Assembly: GCA_024663395.1 (NCBI GenBank)
Contig: JANFAH010000016.1
Coordinates: 930,001 to 994,000 of the forward strand
DNA length: 64,000 nt
DNA from: Pisolithus tinctorius
Taxonomy: Eukaryota; Basidiomycota; Agaricomycetes; Boletales; Pisolithaceae
Direction: 5' to 3'
Both the position numbers and the translations under genes were made by a program. This document shows positions 33,800-44,003 of the stretch, piece after piece (positions within the stretch are counted from its first letter, which is position 1; every line of letters begins with the position of its first letter). Below the pieces are notes generated by a model. The model did no database searches. It was not told the origin of the DNA and saw only the letters and a program-made list of their open reading frames with translations.

Positions 33800-36700
33800 A
33801 TGGGAACTCTGCGTTGACGCCAGATGTTCCCCAAACTAAGGACAGTTTAGTTTCTGTTGCACCTGTACTTGTAACGTCTACACCCGAACGTACTATGCAG
33901 ATTCCCATCTCCCTCTACACATCAGGAACTACTCTGAAAGTCGTCAACACCACCGCTCTAGTTGATTCTGGAGCAGAAATTTCTTGCATCGACTGGGGCT
34001 TTGTGCGAAAGCACCGAATCCCCACTCAACGACTCGCCGAACCCATCCTCGCCAAAAACGCCGATGGAACCCAAAACTCTAAAGGAAAAATATTGTTTTC
34101 CGCCACCCTCTACTTCAAGGTTAAAGGACTCGTCCACCAGTCCTTTTTCCATGTCATCAACTGCGGGACAGAAAACGTCATTTTGGGTCTCCCCTGGCTC
34201 CAGGAAAACAACCCTGTTGTGGACTGGAGGATGGGCACGTTATCTATCGAAGAGAAAACCGATAGATCCAAGGAATTAAGACGCAACGTCTCTTCCGTTG
34301 TCGTCGAAGAACCAACTGTGAATCTTGTGTCCCCCGCTGAAAAGAAGGGGATAAACAAGTTCATGGATTACAAAGAACCGGAAGATGAAACCATCCGAGC
34401 ACATTTCGTGATGTCGGTTGGAAAGCTTGTCGAAGAAGCAAAGAAAATAAACCCCAATAATAGTCTTCTCCGAAAAATCACCACGGCCACGGAACTAGCC
34501 CAGGAAGAACATAAGAAAAAACCGAAGGCTGTCCTTCCTGATCAATATGAAGACTTCGCCTCGATTTTCAAGAAACCATCTGATGGGGTTTTACCTCCAT
34601 CACGACCATACGACCACGCCATAAACCTTGTAGAGGACTTCGTCCCCAAGGTGGCCAAGGCATACCCTCTCTCTCCCTCTGAGCGAGAGTCCGCAGAAAA
34701 GTTTATCGAAGAAAATCTTCGAGAAGGAAAGATTCGTCCCTCAAAGTCTCCCCAGGCTGCCCCCTTCTTTTTTGTAGGAAAGAAGGATGGTTCTCTTCGA
34801 CCCTGCCAGGACTATAGATACCTGAACAAGAATACGGTGAAGGACGCGTACCCCCTTCCCCTCATTTCAGACCTGGTAGACAAGCTAAAAGGAGCCTCCA
34901 TCTTCACAAAAATGGATGTCAGATCGGGCTACAACAATGTCCGTATCAAAGAGGGAGACCAGTGGAAGGCGGCGTTTATCACACACAAAGGACTTTTTGA
35001 ACCCACCGTTATGTTCTTCGGCCTCTGCAACTCCCCTGCCACCTTTCAGCGATTCATGAATGACTCCTTCCGAGACATGATCGCCGAAGGATGGTTGGTC
35101 GTCTACATGGATGACCTCCTCATATTCTCAAACGACCCCGAAGAACACAAATGAAGAACCCGTCGTGTCCTCGAAAGGATGAGAGAACTTTCTCTCCCCT
35201 TAAAACTGGAAAAATGTCATTTTGACCTTGCTGAGGTGGAATACCTTGGCATGATTATCAAAGAAAACACCGTCGCCATGGACCCCGTCAAGGTCCAGGG
35301 CATCGCCGAATGGCCCGTCCCAAAAAAGGTCAAAGACGTGCAATCCTTCCTAGGATTCGCAAACTTTTACAGAAGATTTGTCCCCTATTACTCGGACATC
35401 ACACGCCCACTCATTGACCTTACCAAGAAAACAGTCGATTGGAGTTGGTCAAGAAAATGTCAGGATGCCTTTGAACTCCTAAAAAGAATCTTCATGGCAC
35501 AACCAACTCTTCGGATGCCTGATACCTCTCGACCATTCGCAATCACTACTGATGCATCCAAGTACACAACAGGAGGAATCCTCCTTCAAGAAGATTCAAA
35601 TGGACAGTGGCAACCCTGTGCCTTTCTGTCCCAATCGTTCAACCCCGCGGAAAGAAACTACGACATATATGACAGAGAACTACTTGGGGTTATTCGAGCA
35701 TTAAAGTCTTGGAGACATTATCTCCACGGATCCCCTTTCCTGGTTAAGGTCTTCACAGACCATAAAAACCTGACATACTTCAAATCACCACAAAACTTAA
35801 ATCGTCGCCAGGCCCGCTGGCTCCTCGATCTTGCAGACTTTGATTTGCAGTTAGAACACGTCCCTGGCAAAGACCTAGCAGCACCAGGTGCACTCTCCCG
35901 CCGCCCTGATCATATCCCCGAAGATGATGAAGACAATAAAGGAGTTACCCTCCTTCCACAGACCTTATTCGTCAACCTTATTGACGCCAACCTTACTCAG
36001 AAAGTTGCGTTGTCCTCTACGGAAGATCCCATAGTCCAAACGGCACTTCGTGCCATCGAAAACGTCGACATGCCACTCCCGTTTAAATCCCATCTCTTGG
36101 ATTGGAGATTTGACAGCGGAGTGTTGCTTTACAAAGACCGGGTGTATATCCCTGATGACCCTACCCTCCGACGAACCATTGTGTCCAAACACCATGATCA
36201 TCCCTCTGCCGGACACCCTGGTGTCCTGAAAACTCGACAGCTTGTCTCATCCGAATTCTGGTGGCCTGGACTTGCGTCGTTTACCCGAAAATACGTTGAA
36301 GGCTGCGCTGTGTGCCAGCAAAATAAAGCAAATACCCACCCCACGACACCACCTCTTACGCCTATTCCCTCCACCTCGACCCGCCCCTTCCAACAGATCT
36401 CTTGCGATCTGGTTACCGACTTACCCGTTTCAAACGGTTATGATTCCCTTTTGGTCGTGGTAGACCATGGGCTTACAAAGGGGGTAATTTTATCACCCAC
36501 TAAGAAAACTGCCTCCGCTGCTGATATCGCGGCACTGTTTTTCAAGAAAGTCTACTCCCGTTTCGGGTTGTATGACAAAATCATATCTGATCGAGGCCCT
36601 CAGTTCGCCTCTACCTTTGCAAAAGAACTCGCATCCCTTTTGGGATACTCCCTTGCCCTGTCAACGGCGTATCACCCACAGACCGATGGAGAAACAGAAC

Positions 36701-38502
36701 GCGTAAACCAAGAAGTGGAGACCTATCTCCGCATCTTCTGTCAGAATGATCCCACCTCGTGGGTGACCAACCTTCCCATGGCAGAATTCGCGCACAACCA
36801 CCGACCCCACTCCGTCACACATCAATCGCCGTTCTACCTCATGTACGGCTATGAACCGAAACCTCTTCCGTCTCTGATTGCGGAAACCCACCTCCCCGCC
36901 GCCGAGTCTAGACTCGAGCAACTCCGAAAAGCTAGGGAGGAAGCCCTCGCGGCCCACGACCTAGCCAGAAAAACGATGAAGGACCGCTCGTCACGACCCT
37001 TCACCCCGTTCCAAAAAGGTGATAAAGTCTGGCTAGAAGCACGAAATTTGAAGTGCTCCTATGAGAATAGGAAGCTAGCACCAAAACGAGAAGGACCCTT
37101 CACAATCTCCGACGTTCTATCTCCAATAACGTATCGTCTCGCAATTCCCGCACGATGGAAGATCCACAACGTCTTCCATGCTTCCCTTCTATCGCCCTAT
37201 CGCGAAAATGACGTTCACGGGCCGAACTTCCCGGCTCCACCACCTGACCTGATCAACGAAGAAGAAGAGTACGAAGTTGAGGCGATAGTCGGCCATAAAA
37301 GGTCCGGCCGTGGACACGCCTTCTTGATCAAGTGGAAGGGTTACCCTTCTTCTGAAAACTCGTGGCAGAAAGAATCGCACCTTGAACATGCGGACGATAC
37401 GCTTTCCGCTTATAAGAAACGCTTCCCAAAGGACTTCCCCCCTCAAAAACAACCCACTCGACGCTCCACTCGTACTATCAGAAACATCTCTCTCGAAATG
37501 CCTCCTCGTCGCTACACCTACCCTCGTGAACCCTCCCGCCGCCACACTCCGTTTGCTCGTCGGCAACGACAGCCCGCTAACGATCAGATGATCGCCTCTT
37601 ACCGACTCTTCATCGCTGATCCCGCCGTGATCGGCACCGTTTATCATGAGGTGGATGAAGACTCCCCTCTTGATCTGGTATATCACGCCACTATCCAAGC
37701 CCTTCGGCTTGAGGAACTTTCACGATATGTCAATCGCCAGAACCCCCTCCTTTCCCCTGCTCGCACTATCTTAGGAGAAATCGCCCTTCAGCAGGTTCCC
37801 TTACTTCTTAAACTTTTTGATGTCCTTGGAGGCGCCGACCTCATTTATAATGTTCGTCAGTACCCAACGTTGATCGCACCCCCCCCACCTGGGTCTAGAA
37901 GGCCCTCGACTGCGACCTCTCCTCCGGTTTCTTCCGCGTCGTCCTCCCCTCCTGCACCGTCGTCGTCATCGTCCTCCCATTCGTCCCGCTCTCTTCGTAG
38001 AGCCGACAGACCTCGCGCCTGCTGCTTGTCTGGCCTGAACCCTCAACCCTGCGAGTCTCATAGCTCGCCGTCCGAAGTGGACCCCGAGACTGCCTTTGGC
38101 GTCTCCCGTGCTGAGCTCGACTACACGTTAAACATTGTTGAAAACCTTGCACAGTTGCCGCTGTCTCCTGTGCTGAATGCTTTGACTGAGTTCGACATCC
38201 CTCTTACTCCGTCTGATCCACACTATCGTCAAGCGTGTTATGTCTGTCGTCGTCTCGGCCATATTCGCGTCAACTGTGGACTGTACGAATGTCCCCTTTG
38301 TCACGCCACTCGCCCCGGGCATACTCAAGCCCAATGTCCTTCCATCCACCCTCGTCGTCCTTTACAGGACAGAATAGCTACCCCCGCTCTGGTAGATGAT
38401 CGTACCCTCGTTGGGAGTGAGGATAATGATCTATACGACAATGATTTTGACTTCGATGACTCCGCCATCGGCAACATGACCGGAGAACCTTACGGAGAGT
38501 AG
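33796..38502 (+). pseudogene. Element B pol with chromodomain and C-terminal zinc knuckles (one TGA)
   Basis: One frame is broken only by TGA at 35152-35154 (HK-stop-RTRRVL, CGA expected). The order is a protease with LVDSGAEISC (about 33961), a reverse transcriptase with YMDD (about 35104), RNase H (TTDASK, YDRELL, FTDHKN), the integrase HHCC region (KHHDHPSAGHPG..CAVCQQ), a core with D, D and E (CDLVTD, ISDRGPQ, DGETERVNQE), and a chromodomain (YEVEAIVGHKRS..FLIKWKGY, about 37267-37420). Unusually, about 350 more residues follow: a helical part, a Pro/Ser-rich linker and two knuckles, CYVCRRLGHIRVNC and CPLCHATRPGHTQAQC (38236-38338), then an acidic end. The chromodomain would steer integration to marked chromatin. 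Confidence 0.92.
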
Positions 38503-38539
38503 TTGAAGTCGGGGACTTCAACGCTTAGAAAGGGGGTAA

Positions 38540-38989
38540 TGTTACGTTTCACCCCTAACTTTTCCCTTTATGCACGTTTACCTCGTTCTTGGTTCCGTTG
38601 GACTTAGTTTCCTTTTTGAGCCGTCTTCTCTCTGATCCGACGGCTCCCTATTTCCACCACTAGCGTTACTGGCTCGCTACATGCTTAAGACATGTGTCGT
38701 CATTGTTCAACCAATGGCGTAGTTACCTCGTTACATGCGGACGCCTCATGGTCCGTTTCTGTGTAGTATTTAGACTGCCGGCTCAAGTCCTGGAAACCCA
38801 GACTTGAGCTGCTCAATCATACGCAGCGTTCCTCAGAACTTCGCCCTCAGAGTCCCTTACCAGGACCTCTCTTACCGGCGTTGCCCCAAATCCTCTGTCG
38901 TTTACAGAGGTTACTGCAGCCGTTGCTCAGTAGAAACCTTAGTCTGCGTTTGAGCTCTCCCTACGTCTTGACTTCGGTCGAGCGTAACA
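38540..38989 (+). repeat. 3' LTR of element B
   Basis: 450 bp, 99.3% identical to the 5' LTR by eye (three differences). It is followed immediately by the AGAGG target duplication. Confidence 0.95.
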
Positions 38990-39595
38990 AGAGGTCCAGG
39001 ACAGGGGCCAGGGATAGCTTAAGGCTTGGCCTTAGCTATAGAGTAGTCTTGGGGTGTAGTACAGAGTTGAGGGTAATACTTAATTGATTTTCTGACTGAG
39101 GGTGCTACAAAGTATGTACAGGGGTTAAATACATGAGGCCGGTCTGGGATAACGAACATAGAGCCGGACTTGTTAATAAGCTATTAGCAAGAAGATTAGT
39201 AAGAGAGTGGATAGCCACAGTGGCTGTGCCAAGGCTAATAGCCAAAGTCCAGGTGACTGGCATACTGGGGTCAGACACAGGATTTGTACAGTAAGCAAAG
39301 TCAGATGAATGGGCTAGACTAAATATAGTACAAACAAAGGGAAACAGACCGGAGTTATGTCTGGGTGACCTGGACATAGACCTAGGAGGACCAGGGTGGA
39401 GCAGCGCAAGGCCAGGAGGCCGAAATGGACCAGAGATAGGGGTAAAACACTGGACTTGAGTTATGCAGGCTGGAGTTGAGTTATCTAGGGCCAGGATTGG
39501 GTTTTCTAGGCTGGACCAGGACCAGACTTGACCGGAGATAGGGGCTAGGGGTCCAGACTGGACTGAGTCCAAGTCTGAGAGTCATGGATATGACA

Positions 39596-41639
39596 GTATC
39601 CCCCTCTTAGGAACCAAACCCTTGAGGTTCCATAGGGAAATATGCTCAGAGGGTTATGCAGTGAGGTTGCATGACTTGGAGTGAGTCCGAGTGCACATGC
39701 AGTGCCAAGGGAGAGCCCAAGGGCTGGGAAACTGGGCAGTGATGACCAGAGGTCCAGCAGTTCGGACTGGAATGGGACAAGCTGGGTTTGGGGGCAAGGG
39801 TCAAGTCTGAGGACTGTTCTGGGAACCTGAGGCTGGAGAAGCGACAAGAAGTGGGCTGGAGACCGGACTAGGTGGTTCAGCAGGCTGGGACAAGGCAAAG
39901 CCAAGTCCAAGAGTGATTAGACCAGCTGGACAGGGGTTTCTGGAGACAATGAAAGCTGAAACCCATGTTTCAGAGGGCTGGAGTTGCAACCTGGAGCTGG
40001 GTTAAGGCAGGCTGGGAATGGCCAGGCAAGGCCTAGGGGTGTGCTTCAGAGCCAGGTCAGGGAAAACCAGAGGCCAAGGATGTGCAGGGGACTGGTAATG
40101 TCCAACAAATGCACTGGGGGTGTGGCACTAGGGCTGGAGGTGTGCTTCAAAGCTGGTTCAGGGCAACACAGAGGCCGAGGGGGTCCAGAGAGGTCCGGAG
40201 ATAACCAAAAGGTGTTCCAGGGGTGTAGCAATGTGCCTCCAAGTGGTACCGGAGTGACATGAAGACTGGGTGGGTGCAAGGAAGGCCAGGAAACCGGTCT
40301 AGGAATGCACTGGTTGGACTGTGGGTGTGCTGCAGGGGTACAGGGGGTCATGAGGAGTGCTGAGAAGGCCAGGTTGGGTCCAAGGTCTGCTCCAGGGGCT
40401 CATGGGGTCTGAAATTGTGTATCTACAGAAAAAGAAAACAGATAACAGAAAACCAAGAAACATATAACAAGGGAACAGGAAACTGAAGCCAGAGACAGGG
40501 GTCAAAGCCGAAGGCTGAGACCGAGGGTGGCTTAGGCCAGGAGTGGCCAAAGCTGGAGACCAAGACCAGGAGTGGCTGAAGCCTGTTGTGCTAAAGCAAG
40601 TGGTCTGGCAAAAACAGCAAGACCCAAGATCAGTCAAGGGAACAGAAGGCCTGGAAGGCTGGGAACCAGTCTGAGGGTCGGAGGGCTCTTGAACAGACAG
40701 GTGGGGACCGGTCTGGAGCCAGAGAAGGCCAGAGGCCATCAGGAGACCAGTCTGGTGGTCAGGATGGGCCAGAAAGGCTAGTTGGAGACTGGTTTGGACC
40801 TGGGAAGGGCTGCAAGGCTGGAAATGTCAAAGGGAGACCAGTATGGGGTTGGGCAGGGCCGGATTGGCTGGCTGGAGGCCGGTCTGAAGGTGTCAGAGGG
40901 GTTTGGGGTGGCCAGAGGTGACCTGAGGTGCCATCCAGCTGGTGGGCTGACGACCGGAGGCCAAAACAGTGTAGGCCGGTGGGCTAACACTGAGACTGGG
41001 GTAACCAGGGGTAGCAAGGTGTAACCCTGAGGCCAGAAGTGGCAAGCCCAAGTGCCGAGCACCTTGGAACAGGCCAGATGGGCTTCTGGAGGACAGTGAG
41101 GGACTAGGGGCTGTCTATGACAGCTAGAGTTTGGTCTGGATGAGGACCAGAGGACCTGACATAGCCAGGCATGAACCAGGGACCAGCAGGTCATGAGACT
41201 GGTTCAATGAAGGCCTAGGAGGGTTGGCAGGAGGTGAGTCCAGATGTTGAGTCTGGTTTAGGGGTGTCCAGAGTTGGTTGGAAGTGGGTTTTCTGGTGGC
41301 AAGAAGCCCGAGGGCCAAAAGCCACTGGAGGACCAGTTCAAGGGGTCTGGAGACCAGGTGAGGCCTAGGGGTTGTCCAGCCAAAAGGCTGACAACAGGAG
41401 GCCAAGACCAGTGAGACTGGTGAACACACAATCACCAAGGCTGAGGACTACCAAGACAGTGAGACCAGAGTACCAACACAAACATCAGGGACTGGGAGCA
41501 ACCCAGGGCAGGTGGTTCAGGAGTGTTTCAGTATGCAAGGACCAGGCCAAGGAACTGGGAACCGGTGTGCAGGGACTGAGTGGGGTTGTGCTGAGGGCAC
41601 TGGAGAGGTAGCAGACAGGGGTTTGGAAGAGAGTAGGTC
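39596..41639 (-). repeat. Internal CTGG/CCAG-rich part of element E (left half)
   Basis: About 2 kb of degenerate short words (GGTCTGGAG, GGCCAGGAG, GACCGGTC) on a purine-rich strand, with no gag or pol frame on either strand. It is bounded by the E LTR and purine tract on the left and by the insertion of element C on the right; the same texture resumes after C at 49784. It probably belongs to a non-autonomous LTR element, or to an eroded tandem array inside one. Confidence 0.5.
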
Positions 41640-41644
41640 ACTAG

Positions 41645-42362
41645 TGTCAAGTCTGGGCCTACTCCGACCAACTCCGACACTTAACAAGGTCTAGAGAAGG
41701 GTTTGGAAGCAAGTCTGACACAGAAGAACAGAACTCCGACTAGCGGAGTGTTGGCAGGAACGAAGACTGCTGAGGCAAAGGCGGAGTGGAGTGAGGGCAT
41801 TGGGTTTAGCTTGTGTGCTACCCCCTTGCATGATCTCAGCCCTTGTATTTCAGAGGGAGAGTACAGATGGAGAGTCGGAGATACATAACTCTGACAGGCA
41901 GAAGATGGAATCAGAGGGAGTAGGAACTAAGTTGATATTCGTACTGAAGAACAGCAGAGTACAGTACATGTTTTTATATGGCTATGGAGGTACAGTAATT
42001 GGAATCGGAACTGACATATGGAGACTCATAAATTTTCAAGTAAAACTTCCTGGACGATGAATGAAGGGTAGATGGAGGACATACGAATGGGTAACACAGA
42101 ACATCCAGAAAAGGAAATAGTCCAGGCGCTGGACCATGCGGTGAGTGTGCTGCGGAGTACCTGACTGCAAAGGTAGTCACATGACCCCTCAGAGAATGGA
42201 CTGCTCGGTCCAGTAGGAGAGCAACACAAGTCCAACAGCAGTTGGAGCGGAGATGGTTCACAACCAACAGAAGTTGGGTGGAGTTGGCGTGGAGTGAGCG
42301 GATGACTGGCAGAAAAGGTTGTGGAGTGAGCAAAGACTTATGACGAATGCATGGTTATGACA
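41645..42362 (-). repeat. 3' LTR of element C
   Basis: 718 bp in the minus orientation of the element, paired with 49065-49778. An inner purine tract lies at 42363-42377. Confidence 0.95.
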
Positions 42363-42555
42363 GTGCCCCCCCCTTAGGGCCTGAACCCCTGAAGGCCGCA
42401 TGTATGGGACGAGATCAACACGAGTTGATCATTTGAAATTATTTTGATGCCTCGAGGATGATGGCTTTAGCCATGGCGGAGCTCCATTGGAGTTCGAAGT
42501 ACCGCTTAAAAACACGTGTTAGGGTACTGAACCTTCATCCCTTCCCCCCATCATC

Positions 42556-43795
42556 ATGCCTTCCCAGCACCAGAGCAACACCCCCCAGCCAACCCCCAGC
42601 CATGTCCACAACTACTCCCAAGTCACGGATGAAGAGCTGGTTGTCCTCACCAATGACTCCACCAACACCAAGCAAGAGAAGTCTGCAGAAAAGGCACGCC
42701 AATGAGAGGAGGCCGAGTGGAGAGAGAGAGAGCGCAAGGCCAAGTGCGAGGAGGCCAAGAGGCAGAAGGTGGAGGAGGAGCAGTTGGAGGCGGAGCAGAA
42801 GAAGAGAGTGGAAGAGGAGGCTCAGAGGAGAAGGGCGACAGAGGAAGAGGAGACTCGAAAGAAGAGGGTGGCAGAGGAAGAGGCGGAGAGGCAGAGGCAG
42901 AGAGCCCAGGCCAGGAGGGATGTGGCCATGCAGAGGTGAGTAGCAGATTACTGCAAGTCAGGCAGAGCTGACCTATTATTATTATTATTATTATTTTTTG
43001 ACCTTACTCTATTTCAGGTTAACCGGCACAGTGTACGATGTCAACACTGCCCAGAAGGTCCCTGTGGCCTCTGTGGTGGTCACCGCAACCAGGCGGCCCC
43101 CCTGCACTCACTGCATAGCGAGTCTGATGGCGGGCCAGTGCGAGCCAGGACAAGGTAAGACCAGGGCCTGTGTGCCCTGCCATAACAAAAAGAAGATGTG
43201 CAGCTGGATGCAGGAAGAGGCAGTGGTGGGGCCCTCGCAGAAGAGAGCAGGGATGGGGAGCTCCTGAGGAGAGAAGAAGAAGAGGACGTGAGGGAAAGGA
43301 AAGGAGAGAGCGACAGAGACGGAGGAAGCGGATGATGAGCAGGAGGCAGGCAGAGAGGACAAGGAGGAACCAGAGACACTGCTCGAGGGACCCTCAGGGG
43401 TCTCCTCCTGGTGGATGGAGTGGGAGTGGGAGTGGCAGCTGCAGGCTGCAGAGAGGTATGTGGTGGCGCATGAGAAGGCTGTGACAGCCTTCGAGAGGAT
43501 GGCAAAGGCAGCAGAGCAGATGGCGGAGGCAGTGGAGCAGACTGCCGACAAGTGGGGAATGTACCGCACATGGGCAGAGTGGGCGGAGATGAGGAGGAGG
43601 GAAGACACGCGTGAAGCCAGACTGGCTGAACTCGAGTGCACGGGAGGAGGTTGGAAAAGGCCTCAGTCAGAGGCAGCGGAGGACCAGTGAGAGGAAGTGG
43701 ATGAAGGTGTGGAGGGGGATAACGAGGAAGAAGTCAAAGGAGAGCAGGAAGGCGGTGAAGAACAGGAGGGTGGCAGAGAGCAAGTGATGGAAGAG
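42556..43795 (+). pseudogene. Cysteine-cluster gene, copy 3 (divergent), antisense cargo of element C
   Basis: Exon 1, 42556-42935, encodes a polar start and a long Glu/Lys/Arg coiled coil (KCEEAKRQKVEEEQ..). A GT-AG intron with a (TTA)n run follows, then exon 2 from 43018. Exon 2 has six cysteines as Cx2Cx8Cx10Cx2Cx6C (CTHC..QC..ACVPC..KMC), a looser form of the cluster in copies 1 and 2. Past a TGA at 43265 the coding texture continues in shifted frames: an acidic stretch, then a Trp/Ala-rich coiled coil (WEWEWQLQAAERY.., 43415-43690) and a Glu-rich end. A TGA also lies at about 42706 in exon 1. It was probably a protein of about 400 residues with a zinc cluster between two coiled coils; decayed here. 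Its function is unknown. Confidence 0.7.
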
Positions 43796-44003
43796 TAGAG
43801 TAGTTTTGTTTTGTTTTTTCTTTTTCTCTTTTTTTTTTTTTTTGTCTTTAGTTTGTATATTTTGTATTACTATGAGATAGACTTGTGATTTTGTTTGTGA
43901 CTCTGAGAAGTGAAACAGATAAGCGGAGAAAATTCTAAAGTACTTAAGGTAGTTCGGTAAGAGGCAGAGTTGGCCCACGGAGGAGGTTTATGTAGGCAGA
44001 GTA

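Larger units (their letters stand above)
32151..38989 (+). mobile_element. Young chromovirus-type Ty3/Gypsy element B
   Basis: It has LTRs at 32151-32600 and 38540-38989, 450 bp each, both TGTTACGTTTC..GAGCGTAACA, differing at three sites. A 5-bp target duplication AGAGG lies at 32146-32150 and 38990-38994. A polypurine tract (AGAAAGGGGG) lies just before the 3' LTR. Gag (32687-33799) and pol (33796-38502) are in frames offset by -1. The only lesions are two TGA codons (33647, 35152) and no clear gag ATG upstream of 32899. It is CpG-rich, in contrast with neighbouring elements, so it inserted recently. Confidence 0.95.
31848..39595 (-). repeat. LTR of family E, split by element B
   Basis: On minus it reads TGTCATATCCATGAC (39595) to CCATACTTCACA (31848), about 904 bp after removing B and one copy of its 5-bp duplication. 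It is followed on the internal side by a purine tract (CCTAAGAGGGGGATAC on minus), typical of a Gypsy 3' LTR junction. The inverted fragment 11598-11796 is a second copy of one end. The sequence is unusually rich in CTGG/CCAG words. Confidence 0.65.

Noticed and set aside
39105..41438. Many frames of 60-155 codons on both strands in the CTGG-rich region
   Set aside because: Produced by biased composition with few stops; peptides are Pro/Gly/Trp-rich without domains and do not agree between neighbouring repeats.
42970..42995. (TTA)n run inside element C
   Set aside because: Simple microsatellite in an intron of the cargo gene.
43826..43843. T-rich run near the end of the cargo gene, possible SINE tail
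   Set aside because: No Pol III promoter boxes or target duplications around it; more likely a 3' untranslated tract.
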